In this document: piece by piece, positions 1 to 7,926 of the stretch
Layout of the letters: the number at the start of each line of letters is the position of its first letter
Numbering within the stretch: the first letter of the stretch is position 1
IMG/VR virus record: IMGVR_UViG_3300028550_002804
Span: 1-38,328 of that record
Origin: a virus
Length of the DNA stretch: 38,328 nucleotides
Reading direction: 5' to 3' (one strand)
The notes under the pieces: model-generated
What the model saw: the letters and a program-made list of their open reading frames with translations, nothing else
Database searches by the model: none
What the model was told of the DNA's origin: nothing
Made by a program: the position numbers and the translations under genes

Positions 1-39
1 AGAGTTAAAAAAGCCAAAGAGGGACAGAAGAATGCGTAG
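1..39 (+). CDS. 3' end of an upstream gene (partial)
   Basis: Frame 1 stays open from the window edge to a TAG at 37-39 and ends with residues RVKKAKEGQKNA. It overlaps the start of the next gene by 8 bases, which matches the tight packing seen throughout the window. Only 12 residues are visible, so no function can be given. It could be chance, but a start-stop overlap of this kind is the rule here. Confidence 0.4.
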   Translation, partial: RVKKAKEGQKNA

Positions 40-1873
40 ATTTAGAGATTTAATGGAAGCCCCAGATACCATTGTATTTGCATTTGGTCGTTTTAATCCA
101 CCCACAACTGGACATGAGAAACTTATTAAAAAGGTTGCATCTGTTGCTGGTTCAAATCCATATCGCATTTATCCTTCCTTCACACAAAATCCTAAAAAAG
201 ACCCTCTTCCTCACGCATTAAAAGTTGCGTATATGAGAAAGATGTTTAAGAAGTATGCAAAAAATATTATTGCAGACAAGAATGCAATAACATCAATACA
301 CATTGCAGTAAAGTTGTATGATGAAGGATTTAAGAATTTGGTTATGGTTGCTGGTTCGGATAGACTAAAAGAGTTTGATACTCTACTCAATACTTACAAT
401 GGAGTAGAAGGTAAGAGACATGGGTATTATAAATTTGATTCTATTGACATTGTGTCTGCCGGAGAACGTGATCCTGATGCCGAGGGTGTAGAAGGTATGT
501 CTGCATCCAAAATGAGAGCTGCTGCTTCTAATGGAGATATGGATTCATTTTTACAGGGTGTTCCTTCTGGATTTTCTGATGGTAAGAAACTTTACAGAGA
601 TGTTCGCAAGTATATGGGTGTTCGTGAAGAACGAGACATGGGAGATATGACAGATTTTGAAACATTGCGTGATGCATATCTTACAGGTAAAATCTGGAAT
701 GTAGGTGATGTTGTAGAAGCTAATGATGCTGTCGGTGAGATTGTTCGTAAGGGCACAAACTATCTCTCATTTGTGACTGAGGACGGTAAGGTTCATAAGG
801 CATGGTTGCATGATATTCTGGTAGAGGAAATTACCAAGAAAGACTTAGACCAAATAGAGAAATTTGCAGATAGATTGTTCGCAAAGGTTGGTATTGATGT
901 AGAGTTTACAAAACACTTCCTTGACCGTGTGAATGATGCTCGTAATAAGAAAGATATTACCACTTCTGAGTTGACTCGCTTGTTCAAACAGTCATATGCC
1001 AAGTTTGGTAAGAAGATTGCTCAACTTGGTCCTGATGCTGAAGCAGTTATTAACGATATGAAGACAGACGTAAATATGCCTTTCGTTCTCAACCTCAAAG
1101 GTCAAGAACTTGAATTGGTCGCAAAGACAGTGATGCGTAAGAAAGACTTCAAGACTAGCGATCCTAAGTTGTCATTTGAAGAGGCTGAACTTGATGAAAG
1201 AAATTATGCAAAGGAATATGCGAATTATCAAGGCACACCAGAACAGATTGCAAGACGCTCTTCAAGGAATAAAGCTCGTAGGATTATGGGTGACAAGACC
1301 AAAATTGGAATGGATGTAGGCCATAAAGACAATAATCCTATGAACAATGACCCTAGTAATCTACGCAATGAAGACCCATCCAAGAATCGTAGAGAGCCAA
1401 GATTGCGTGGTAAAGGACTTGATGAGGAATGGTGGAATAAGGTATTTGCAAAAATTAGTCAGATGAGTCATCCCAAATCTTATGGAGTAATGATACAAGA
1501 TTATGCTGAACTAATGAAACAAGACAAATATATAAAACATCCAAATATAGCTGCTGATAAAATTGCTCGTGAATATAGTGGAGTTGGTGCCAGAGAATTT
1601 ATTAAGTATATTAATAAATTGGTTGCTAAGAAGATACTTCCTCAAGAGCTGAAGGCCGAGTATATTAAAGAAGAATGGTCATTCAAAGATTTTGTGAATC
1701 AAATACAAAAAAGCCCGGTTAATGAAGTTCTTGCTAAAGATGCAGATATGGGAGAATATATTGATGATTTCGTTAAATCTGATGCATCCCAATTCAAAGG
1801 CAAGTCAAAAGAAAAACGCAAAGAGATGGCCATTGCTGCTTACTATGCAAAGAATGGAAGTTCAAAACCCTAA
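32..1873 (+). CDS. Nucleotidylyltransferase-domain phage protein (multidomain)
   Basis: The first ~200 residues form a cytidylyl/adenylyltransferase-like Rossmann domain. The nucleotide-binding signature GRFNPPTTGHEKL (residues 19-31) carries the T-x-G-H form of the HxGH motif, and a later GMSASKMRAA segment resembles the ISST-type motif. Family members transfer NMP to phosphorylated substrates (NMNAT or CTP transferases), but the substrate here is unknown. A middle segment (about residues 430-450, DVGHKDNNPMNNDPSNL) resembles an HNH/AP2-type DNA-binding loop. The C-terminus ends in a lysine-rich helix with MAIAAYYAKNG, common in marine T4-like phage proteins. Several L-x-E motifs (AELDE, GLDEE) match the T4 prohead-protease site rule, so the protein may be capsid-associated. 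GAGG upstream supports the ATG. Confidence 0.7.
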   Translation: MRRFRDLMEAPDTIVFAFGRFNPPTTGHEKLIKKVASVAGSNPYRIYPSFTQNPKKDPLPHALKVAYMRKMFKKYAKNIIADKNAITSIHIAVKLYDEGFKNLVMVAGSDRLKEFDTLLNTYNGVEGKRHGYYKFDSIDIVSAGERDPDAEGVEGMSASKMRAAASNGDMDSFLQGVPSGFSDGKKLYRDVRKYMGVREERDMGDMTDFETLRDAYLTGKIWNVGDVVEANDAVGEIVRKGTNYLSFVTEDGKVHKAWLHDILVEEITKKDLDQIEKFADRLFAKVGIDVEFTKHFLDRVNDARNKKDITTSELTRLFKQSYAKFGKKIAQLGPDAEAVINDMKTDVNMPFVLNLKGQELELVAKTVMRKKDFKTSDPKLSFEEAELDERNYAKEYANYQGTPEQIARRSSRNKARRIMGDKTKIGMDVGHKDNNPMNNDPSNLRNEDPSKNRREPRLRGKGLDEEWWNKVFAKISQMSHPKSYGVMIQDYAELMKQDKYIKHPNIAADKIAREYSGVGAREFIKYINKLVAKKILPQELKAEYIKEEWSFKDFVNQIQKSPVNEVLAKDADMGEYIDDFVKSDASQFKGKSKEKRKEMAIAAYYAKNGSSKP

Positions 1874-1896
1874 ATACTAATAGAGGAGCTATAACA

Positions 1897-3816
1897 ATGA
1901 CTGTATATACAAAAACAATGGCGGAAGCACTAGCAGAAGTGCGTTATCTTCTTGAAGATAATATGGACTTGATGCGTAAAGCAGTCACTGGCTCTATGCA
2001 AACTCTTAAAATGAAAGATGGCAAGTTGAAAATGGATAAGGTTACTGCTTCTGCCATCATGCAAATACTTGATAAAGTAAATCCTGCCAATAAGAAGAAA
2101 ATGGAAAAAATGATTAATGATGGTAGTAAATCAGGAATCATAAAATTGTCGGATTTTGCTATGTCTAAAGTTACTGGCTTCAAGAGTGAAGAAGCTGAAC
2201 TTGATGAGCATAAGGGCACTAAACCTCATAAACATCCACATCCTCCTTTAGACGAAATTGAGGAAAAGGAAGTTTGGGATGAACCTATGCCTGAAGATGA
2301 AAAGGAAGGTAAACTTACCCCTACACAGAAAGCAAAAGCAGAGGCTCGTGCAAAGGCTGCTGGTAGAAAATATCCTAATATGGTTGATAATATGTGGGCA
2401 TCAAATGAAGAATTTGAACTTGATGAAAAAACAAAATGGAAAATGGGCGATGGTCGGCCAAGAGGTGGGGCATATATTGAAAACGAAAGATTCTGGGACT
2501 TGGATATTGATGCACTGAAATACATCATGAAAGATGCTGATACAGCAATGAAAGCAAATCCTACTGGACGTAAAGCTGGTAAGTATGCAGATGAAGTAAA
2601 TGATGCTCATACTGTTATTGGATGGAGAAAGAAGAACGGCATCAAAGAAGAAGTTGATCTAAGAAAATTGCCTGATATGAAAGATGCTCTTATGCAAGTC
2701 AGGACAGGAAAACCAGTAAATGAACCAGTAAATGAACCAGTAGATGAAAAAATTGACCTTGATGAAGGTAAGATTTTAGTTGCTGATCCAAAAACTCAAA
2801 AAGTTATAAAGATTGATGAAAAAGACTGGCCGAAGTATGAGAAAAAAGGTTATGTTCAGGCTGAAGAAGCTGACCTTGATGAAGAAGTTGCAGAACAACT
2901 TTCCAAAATTAAAGGTAATACTCCTGCTGATCAGGGTCGCCGTGCAGCAGTTGAAGATGATATTGAACGTGCTAAAAAGAAGGGTGATAAGAAAGAGGTT
3001 ACAAAGCTCAAAGAAGATGAGGAACTTGATGAAGGTAAAATGAAAGAACTTCACGGTTATATTGAAGATGGTAAATCTGCTGAGTGGATTGCAAAGAAAA
3101 TGGGAGTTGACGTTAAAACCATTAAAGCACTTATGAGCGAAGCATATGAACTTGGCACGAATGAGTATCGGGAGTATATTGAAAAATTGACGCCAGGTGA
3201 AACAGAGGAAGTTGATGAAGCCTCTGCCCGTGCTGATGCAAAAAGGTCAATGAAATCAGACCCATCTATGAGTCAAGACCCATTTTCGAAAGATGACGCT
3301 GCAACAGATGATGATGTCAAAGGTGCTTCCAAGAACATCATTATGCAAATGCGTAAAGCAGTGTCTATGCGAGGAGATTTCAAAGTTGAATTTGGTGATG
3401 GTAAGAAGGTAAAAATTCCTGCTAAGGTTGGTCAAGCAGTTCAAGACAAATTTAACTCTATTAAGAAACCAGCAGACAAAGAGAAGTTTCAGGTACAAGT
3501 TGCGAAGTCTTATAAGGATATGCTGAAAGTATTAAAGGCTGGTTATATGATGAAGGCTGGTTATATGATGAAGGCTGCATATGAAGAAGTTGAGATTGAT
3601 GAAGCAACTCCCGACTACCATGTTAAGTACGCAAAGTCGAAGAAGGGGCCGTTTAAAGTCACAAAATTTATGACTCTCGACCAAGCAAAGGAATTCCTTG
3701 CTGATGTTAAAAAAGATGGAATGAATGGGATTATTTCCAAGGGTGGAAAACCTGTAAAAGAAGAAACAATTCTAGCTAGAATTGATAGAAAACTCAAGGA
3801 GAGGAAAAATGGGTAA
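1897..3816 (+). CDS. Large acidic LxE-rich protein, candidate prohead core/internal protein
   Basis: A 639-residue low-complexity protein rich in Lys and Glu, with no recognised enzyme domain. The short motif (A/F/D/E)(L/I)DE recurs at least six times (AELDE, FELDE, DLDE, EELDE, EIDE), separating lysine-rich modules; one holds TPTQKAKAEARAKAAGRKYPN, a motif I associate with marine T4-like phages. L/I-x-E is the known T4 gp21 prohead-protease cleavage rule, so I infer a scaffold or encapsidated protein processed at maturation. Two in-frame tandem repeats are present (2713-2748 and 3538-3573). GAGGAG precedes the ATG. The stop overlaps the next start. The product could instead be a tail or neck protein. 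Confidence 0.55.
   Translation: MTVYTKTMAEALAEVRYLLEDNMDLMRKAVTGSMQTLKMKDGKLKMDKVTASAIMQILDKVNPANKKKMEKMINDGSKSGIIKLSDFAMSKVTGFKSEEAELDEHKGTKPHKHPHPPLDEIEEKEVWDEPMPEDEKEGKLTPTQKAKAEARAKAAGRKYPNMVDNMWASNEEFELDEKTKWKMGDGRPRGGAYIENERFWDLDIDALKYIMKDADTAMKANPTGRKAGKYADEVNDAHTVIGWRKKNGIKEEVDLRKLPDMKDALMQVRTGKPVNEPVNEPVDEKIDLDEGKILVADPKTQKVIKIDEKDWPKYEKKGYVQAEEADLDEEVAEQLSKIKGNTPADQGRRAAVEDDIERAKKKGDKKEVTKLKEDEELDEGKMKELHGYIEDGKSAEWIAKKMGVDVKTIKALMSEAYELGTNEYREYIEKLTPGETEEVDEASARADAKRSMKSDPSMSQDPFSKDDAATDDDVKGASKNIIMQMRKAVSMRGDFKVEFGDGKKVKIPAKVGQAVQDKFNSIKKPADKEKFQVQVAKSYKDMLKVLKAGYMMKAGYMMKAAYEEVEIDEATPDYHVKYAKSKKGPFKVTKFMTLDQAKEFLADVKKDGMNGIISKGGKPVKEETILARIDRKLKERKNG
2713..2748 (+). repeat. 12-bp in-frame tandem repeat, three units
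   Basis: Unit CCAGTAAATGAA occurs twice, followed by CCAGTAGATGAA with one change. It encodes PVNE-PVNE-PVDE just before the LDE-type motif KIDLDE. It sits in a low-complexity linker of the acidic protein and probably varies in copy number by slippage. Confidence 0.85.
3538..3573 (+). repeat. 18-bp perfect tandem duplication
   Basis: GCTGGTTATATGATGAAG occurs twice in tandem, then a diverged third start (GCTGCATAT). It encodes AGYMMK twice followed by AAYEEV. An identical in-frame copy suggests a recent slippage duplication. Confidence 0.85.
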
Positions 3817-4561
3817 TAAATATTTGGATACTAAGAAAGACAGTCTTGAGTCTTCCGTTCTAGGAGTGTGGAAGGCTGCGATTGAAGAGGGCTATGCTCG
3901 TGAATCTATTGAAGAAATGCATTCTTTGACTGATGAAGAGCTAGATCAAATGACTAATGAAGAAATTGATCTCTTTGAATTAGATGATGAAATGTTTGAA
4001 GCTGCAATGAAGAAGAAATCGGCCGGTGACAGAAAAGCTGCTGCAAAGAAAAAAGCTAAATGGGCTAAAACTTCTGGTGGTAAAAAGGCAGCGCTCAAAT
4101 CTAAAAAACGTGCTGCTAAAGTTCGATCCGGTGCTGTGAAAGTTGATAAGTCAAAATCAAAAGTTGCCAAGAAAAGAGCTAAATTGTATTCTGCAAATGA
4201 AGTTGAGATTTCAGAAGCCTCTGGTGACAAAGAAGCATACAAGAAATTCTTTGATGCTGCATTGAAGAAGTTCAAAGTTACTTCTCCTGCTGAACTAGAG
4301 GGTGATCAGAAAAAGAAATTCTTTGATTATGTTGATAAGAATTGGGAAGGCGATGATGAGAAAGCAGAAGCTGCTATGTCTCAGGTCAGAGAGTTCAAAA
4401 TTCAATCTATGAAAGCTGCTCTTGCACAAATCTGGGGTATGGAAGAAGGTAAAAATCCTTTTAAGAAGGAAGATGATGAAAAAGAAATGAAAAAGAAGGT
4501 AAAAACTGAAACTGGCAAGAAAGTTGCTGCAATTGATATTAATCCTAAAATTGAAGACTAA
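3809..4561 (+). CDS. Basic Lys/Ala-rich protein, candidate capsid-internal DNA-binding protein
   Basis: The start is taken at ATG 3809, 4 bases after AAGGAGAGG-type bases and giving MGNKYLDTK; an upstream TTG in frame has no such support. Residues ~1-65 are acidic, residues ~65-130 are a histone-H1-like stretch of Lys/Ala (for example KAAAKKKAKWAK), and the C-terminal third has an AYKKFFDAALKKF...FFDYVDKNW segment familiar from T4-like marine phages. The basic core suggests DNA or scaffold contact inside the head. It overlaps the preceding gene by 8 bases, so both are probably translated together. No enzymatic domain is visible. Confidence 0.6.
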   Translation: MGNKYLDTKKDSLESSVLGVWKAAIEEGYARESIEEMHSLTDEELDQMTNEEIDLFELDDEMFEAAMKKKSAGDRKAAAKKKAKWAKTSGGKKAALKSKKRAAKVRSGAVKVDKSKSKVAKKRAKLYSANEVEISEASGDKEAYKKFFDAALKKFKVTSPAELEGDQKKKFFDYVDKNWEGDDEKAEAAMSQVREFKIQSMKAALAQIWGMEEGKNPFKKEDDEKEMKKKVKTETGKKVAAIDINPKIED

Positions 4562-4567
4562 TGATTT

Positions 4568-5083
4568 ATGAAAAAACTAATAGAATTGATAGAGGTATCC
4601 AATGAGGATTTGCCGGAGATTTACTGTGACTTAGATGAAGTTCTAGTAGATTTTATGCGTGGGGCAAATGCAGCTGTTGGGGGTAATTTTGTTAAAATGG
4701 ATGCAGATGAGAGGTGGAATAGAATAAATCAAACCAAAGGTTTCTGGGCAAATCTTGGTTGGAAACCAAATGCAAAGAAATTGCATGATTTCATTATTCG
4801 CTATAATCCTCATGTTTTGTCAGCACATACTGGCCGTGATCCTACTTCTAAAGTTGGTAAGATGAAATGGTTGAATAAAAATACATCGTTCAAAAGAGCA
4901 AATATTCATTTGGTATTGCGATCCCAGAAAAAAAGTTATGCAACAACGGATGAAAAACCAAATGTATTGATAGATGATTATGATAAAAATATACGAGAGT
5001 GGGAAGCAGCTGGCGGAATTGGAATACACCACACTGATGTTGGTAAAACCATAAGCGAACTGAAACGTCTAGGGTTCAAATAA
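4568..5083 (+). CDS. HAD-family 5'-nucleotidase / deoxyribonucleotidase-like
   Basis: The N-terminus carries YCDLDEVLVDF, the DxD motif I of haloacid dehalogenase-fold phosphatases; the two Asp are nucleophile and acid/base. Later pieces fit motif II (VLSAHTGRD) and motif IV (VLIDDYDKNI). The length of 171 residues and the DxDxVLxDF form resemble the 5'(3')-deoxyribonucleotidase (NT5C) family, which dephosphorylates nucleoside monophosphates. In phage this would tune dNMP pools or salvage host nucleotides. It follows the core-protein genes by 6 bases. The exact substrate cannot be read from the sequence. Confidence 0.7.
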   Translation: MKKLIELIEVSNEDLPEIYCDLDEVLVDFMRGANAAVGGNFVKMDADERWNRINQTKGFWANLGWKPNAKKLHDFIIRYNPHVLSAHTGRDPTSKVGKMKWLNKNTSFKRANIHLVLRSQKKSYATTDEKPNVLIDDYDKNIREWEAAGGIGIHHTDVGKTISELKRLGFK

Positions 5084-5091
5084 GATAAATA
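5084..5091 (+). promoter_or_regulatory. Candidate T4-like late promoter (GATAAATA)
   Basis: GATAAATA lies 38 bases before a structural-protein start, in a short intergenic gap. It fits the NATAAATA late-promoter form known for T4-like marine phages (T4 consensus TATAAATA, no -35 needed). Placement before a virion gene supports it; the motif is short and AT-rich, so chance is possible. Confidence 0.45.
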
Positions 5092-5129
5092 GAAGGAAAC
5101 ATATTCTTAAAGAATAAAGGAGAAAAATA

Positions 5130-6098
5130 ATGTCCTTATGGGGAAAAGACACAGACGCAGAAAGTCGTCCAAAGTTTCTACCAATTGATTCCAATGCTCA
5201 GGGATCAAGTGGTTCAAGGCAAGATGCCATTGTTGTTGCTGGTGGTTGGGGATTGGCACCTGGCTTCGGAAACTCTGGTAATGATAATAAAGCTGCACAA
5301 CCAGAAGTTCTGGTTTGTATTCGTAATTTAGTAGAAGTTTTTGGTTCTGCTACACCAGTTTCAATCGGGTGGACAGAAGCCGCAGTTGCCGATACTGGAA
5401 CATTCGATATTACTGTCACGTTTGATGAGGCGGTTGATGTAACATCTGCTGCTTGGTCTGCCAATCAGACTGTTACTAACAAGGCATATATTTTACTGTC
5501 TCGTTTGGGTTCAACTGATCTGGTTGAAGATAGTACTATGGCTTGTATGTATTACTCTGGTACGGGTTCTAACCAAATTGTGTTTAGAGGTACAGCCGCA
5601 ACTTCGACAGCTGGTTTCCTTGGATTTAACGGTTCTGGTGTTGGTGATGCGGCATCTGAGGGTAGAACCGCAATTATCTTTCACGGTACTGCTGATATCG
5701 CAGAAGAGGATGGTGGATCAATTCTTGGACTGATGCAAGAATCAGGTACAAGAGACACGCATGGTGATAAGATTATTCTGAACGCATCAGATGGTTCTGC
5801 AACAGATGCTGGTGATGAGATACATATGGAAGGTGTTGACTTCACAGTTGCTGGTGTAACAGGAACAGCAGATATCACTGATGTTGTAATGACAGGTGGC
5901 GATGATGATGTTAATATTGCTCTTGAGGGCGACACAGATGATCATCAGGGCGGTAGACTTGTACAAGATACAGCCGCACATGTTAATGATCGATTCGATG
6001 TGGAAGATTATACCAGTGACATTGCTGTATACACACAAGCTGGTTCGTCTACGGGTTCTGCTTCTGTATTAAATGGAGTTACCGTTACAGCTGCTTAA
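5130..6098 (+). CDS. Phage structural protein (MSLWGKD family)
   Basis: A 322-residue Gly/Ser/Thr/Asp-rich protein beginning MSLWGKDTDAESRPKFLP, a start I recognise from a conserved virion-associated protein in marine T4-like phages. Most of the chain has beta-rich composition with domains such as TFDITVTFDEAVDVTSAAWS, typical of immunoglobulin-like or decoration-type folds. No catalytic motif is visible. AAAGGAG precedes the ATG at good distance, and a late-type GATAAATA lies upstream. I infer a capsid, neck or tail surface protein; the specific position in the virion is unknown. Confidence 0.6.
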   Translation: MSLWGKDTDAESRPKFLPIDSNAQGSSGSRQDAIVVAGGWGLAPGFGNSGNDNKAAQPEVLVCIRNLVEVFGSATPVSIGWTEAAVADTGTFDITVTFDEAVDVTSAAWSANQTVTNKAYILLSRLGSTDLVEDSTMACMYYSGTGSNQIVFRGTAATSTAGFLGFNGSGVGDAASEGRTAIIFHGTADIAEEDGGSILGLMQESGTRDTHGDKIILNASDGSATDAGDEIHMEGVDFTVAGVTGTADITDVVMTGGDDDVNIALEGDTDDHQGGRLVQDTAAHVNDRFDVEDYTSDIAVYTQAGSSTGSASVLNGVTVTAA

Positions 6099-6106
6099 TA
6101 AAGTGT

Positions 6107-6114
6107 TATAAATA
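6107..6114 (+). promoter_or_regulatory. Candidate late promoter TATAAATA
   Basis: An exact TATAAATA lies between a structural gene and a small acidic gene starting 35 bases downstream. It matches the T4 late promoter recognised through gp55/gp33; a gp33-like gene is present at 33989-34216. Confidence 0.6.
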
Positions 6115-6148
6115 AGATTACAATAACATTAAATATAGTGAGGTGAAA

Positions 6149-6376
6149 ATGTCTATTACAAAAGAAAATATTGAAGAACGTAAGAATGTTCTTATGAATG
6201 ATATGAATTCTGCTAAACAACGTATGGCAGAGCATGATAAAAGTAAACAGGAAGATATTGCATTACTGAATGCACTTACAGGAGCATTTCAGCAGTGTGA
6301 AAACTTCCTTCAAGAGTTAGATAATGAAGAGCCAGAAATGGCTAGTGATGATGGGAATGACGAAGAAGAAGAGTAG
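6149..6376 (+). CDS. Small acidic helical protein
   Basis: The start at ATG 6149 (MSITKENIEERK) is preferred over the in-frame GTG 6 bases upstream because GTGAGGTG sits just before it. The 75-residue product is an amphipathic helix rich in Glu, Lys and Gln, followed by a very acidic tail (DDGNDEEEE). It may be a small chaperone or scaffolding partner for the neighbouring structural proteins. A terminator follows at once. No family is identified. Confidence 0.65.
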   Translation: MSITKENIEERKNVLMNDMNSAKQRMAEHDKSKQEDIALLNALTGAFQQCENFLQELDNEEPEMASDDGNDEEEE

Positions 6377-6396
6377 TCAATACCATCAGTAGGATT

Positions 6397-6429
6397 CCCC
6401 CCAAAGGGCAATTAAGTCTGGGGGTTTTT
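6397..6429 (+). terminator. Rho-independent terminator
   Basis: CCCCCA at 6398-6403 pairs with TGGGGG at 6419-6424 around a 15-base loop, followed by TTTTT. It lies between the small acidic gene and the next structural gene, whose ribosome site follows directly. Confidence 0.75.
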
Positions 6430-6445
6430 ACAAGGAGATGCCAAA

Positions 6446-6925
6446 ATGGCTGACAAGAAAATTACAGCGCTTACCGACCTTTCGACGGGTGTGGCCGGTG
6501 CTGACTTGCTACATGTGATTGATGACCCCACGGGTACACCAATCAATAAGAAGATTTCGGTTACTGATCTAGTCAATAACCTTCCTTCTTTCATCGGATT
6601 TTCGAATTCGGTTGAGAACATCACTGACGGCATTCAAACCGCTATTGGTATTACAACTGCGTTGACTCTACTTGCAACCAGTGGTACCAATGTTGCCTCA
6701 ACTCTTGCTGATGGCACCGTTATTGGTCAGCTCAAGATTATCATCAATGATATTGATGGTGGTAACGGCATTCTCGCCGTGACTGATGCTCTTGGTTTTG
6801 CTGATCTTGACTTCGTTGACGATGGCGACACCGCTATGTTGATGTGGTCGGGCGCTACTGGTTGGGCCCTTCTGTCTCAGCAGTCTGTTTCGGCTGATGT
6901 TGGTCTTATTGACCTTGCTAACTAA
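6446..6925 (+). CDS. Virion structural protein (MADKKITALTDL family)
   Basis: A 159-residue protein starting MADKKITALTDLSTGVAGADLLHVIDDPTGTPINKKI. I recognise this start from N-terminal domains of marine phage minor structural or tail-fibre proteins. The rest is beta-rich with little charge. The gene uses visibly more G and C than its neighbours, which may reflect separate ancestry. AAGGAG precedes the ATG. Terminators on both sides make it a one-gene transcription unit if transcribed on its own, in keeping with high expression of a virion component. The precise virion position is unknown. Confidence 0.55.
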   Translation: MADKKITALTDLSTGVAGADLLHVIDDPTGTPINKKISVTDLVNNLPSFIGFSNSVENITDGIQTAIGITTALTLLATSGTNVASTLADGTVIGQLKIIINDIDGGNGILAVTDALGFADLDFVDDGDTAMLMWSGATGWALLSQQSVSADVGLIDLAN

Positions 6926-6948
6926 TTTTAGTTAGTTTGTATCTATAT

Positions 6949-6984
6949 GGGGGGAGGGGGAACTTCCTTCTCCCCCTATTTTAT
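6949..6984 (+). terminator. Rho-independent terminator
   Basis: GGGGGAG at 6950-6956 pairs with CTCCCCC at 6970-6976. The loop contains a small inner palindrome (GGAACTTCC), and TATTTTAT follows. It closes the structural gene ending at 6925. Confidence 0.8.
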
Positions 6985-6995
6985 AGGAGATTAAA

Positions 6996-7154
6996 ATGGT
7001 AGAGGTTCTTTCAGAAGTTAATTGGGGCGATTGGGTTGGCCAACCTATTGATAAAATACTTAAAAAGAAGAAGCCAGGAATGTTGGAAGAACAAATTAGA
7101 GATTTGGTTCCATGTGACTTAGAATTAGAGGAAGAAAAAAATGAAGAATTTTAA
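6996..7154 (+). CDS. Small hypothetical protein (52 aa)
   Basis: ATG at 6996 follows TAGGAGAT at good spacing. The product starts MVEVLSEVNWGDWVG and ends with an acidic stretch; it overlaps the next gene by 14 bases, as other neighbours do. It has no recognised domain. The ribosome site and overlap are the main evidence that it is real. Confidence 0.6.
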   Translation: MVEVLSEVNWGDWVGQPIDKILKKKKPGMLEEQIRDLVPCDLELEEEKNEEF

Positions 7155-7563
7155 ATCATTCATTAATGAAGTACATACCTCGCATCAAAATCAGGCTATA
7201 GATAACAATATGAACATGAGTGTTTATAGTGATCCAGTTGTTGTTAAAAAGCTCAATGCTTGGGTGGGAACAATTGCTGGTAGTTATGTATTACCAGAAG
7301 ATGCTGTTAGTAATTTGAGGAGCTCATTATCTAAAATTGGATTGTCGTTTGATGAAGTTTCTATGATGGAAGGTGAAAGTGGTTCTGTTGAATTGCCCCT
7401 AACTTCGTTTGGTGGCCGATTTGGTAAAGGTTTAACCACTCCACATGATGAGTTTGAAGTAGATGACGGTATTTCACATCAGGTGGAAGGTGGACTTACA
7501 CTAGTGATTGGTTATGAAATGCAAGAGGACAATTCATGCAAGTTATCTGCTCGAATTGAATAA
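7141..7563 (+). CDS. Conserved marine T4-like phage protein, possibly capsid-targeted
   Basis: A 140-residue protein whose N-terminus MKNFKSFINEV resembles the capsid-targeting leader of T4 internal proteins (MKTYQEFIAEA). The remainder (for example DDGISHQVEGGLTLVIGYE) belongs to a conserved marine-phage family of unknown role. GGAAG lies close upstream, inside the end of the preceding small gene. It ends directly against the next start. I infer a head-associated role from the leader only; it could instead be a soluble assembly factor. Confidence 0.55.
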   Translation: MKNFKSFINEVHTSHQNQAIDNNMNMSVYSDPVVVKKLNAWVGTIAGSYVLPEDAVSNLRSSLSKIGLSFDEVSMMEGESGSVELPLTSFGGRFGKGLTTPHDEFEVDDGISHQVEGGLTLVIGYEMQEDNSCKLSARIE

Positions 7564-7926
7564 ATGTATGAAAAAATAACTACTGATAATGTCATAATGT
7601 TTGCAATTAAGCATTATGATAATCCCCAATGTGAAGGGGAAAAAGAATTTTATGATGATATGAAGAGGTTTAAGTATATTAAACGTCTTTTGAGAAAGCA
7701 TAAAGATACAAACATTCTTAAAGAAAGATTGCTTTTGAATCATATAATCGTATTGAATAATTTGTTTGGTGCTGAGGCTTGCGTGACCCTCCTACTCTTC
7801 AAAATACAAAGAGAGTATTGGGAAACACTCAAGTCTTTTTTATTATTCCTAAATATACTGAGGGATGATGAGTTAACAAACGTAATAGAGAACAAAAATG
7901 TTCTAGAAATTTTAGGAAAACTATAA
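7564..7926 (+). CDS. Conserved T4-like phage protein (MYEKIT family)
   Basis: A 120-residue, mostly helical protein with FYDDMKRFKYIKRLLRKH and LLLNHIIVLNNLFGAEA, recognisable as a conserved marine T4-like phage protein that normally sits beside the next two genes. No catalytic residues stand out. It abuts the previous stop and shares its last base with the next ATG, so translation is coupled. Position between structural genes suggests a morphogenesis role; this is inference. Confidence 0.6.
   Translation: MYEKITTDNVIMFAIKHYDNPQCEGEKEFYDDMKRFKYIKRLLRKHKDTNILKERLLLNHIIVLNNLFGAEACVTLLLFKIQREYWETLKSFLLFLNILRDDELTNVIENKNVLEILGKL

Noticed and set aside
436-460. TTGACA inside the first gene as a promoter
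   Set aside because: No matching -10 hexamer at 16-18 bases; coding sequence only.
1870-1876. CTAAATA between the first two large genes as a late promoter
   Set aside because: It overlaps the stop codon region and is only a partial match to NATAAATA; too weak alone.
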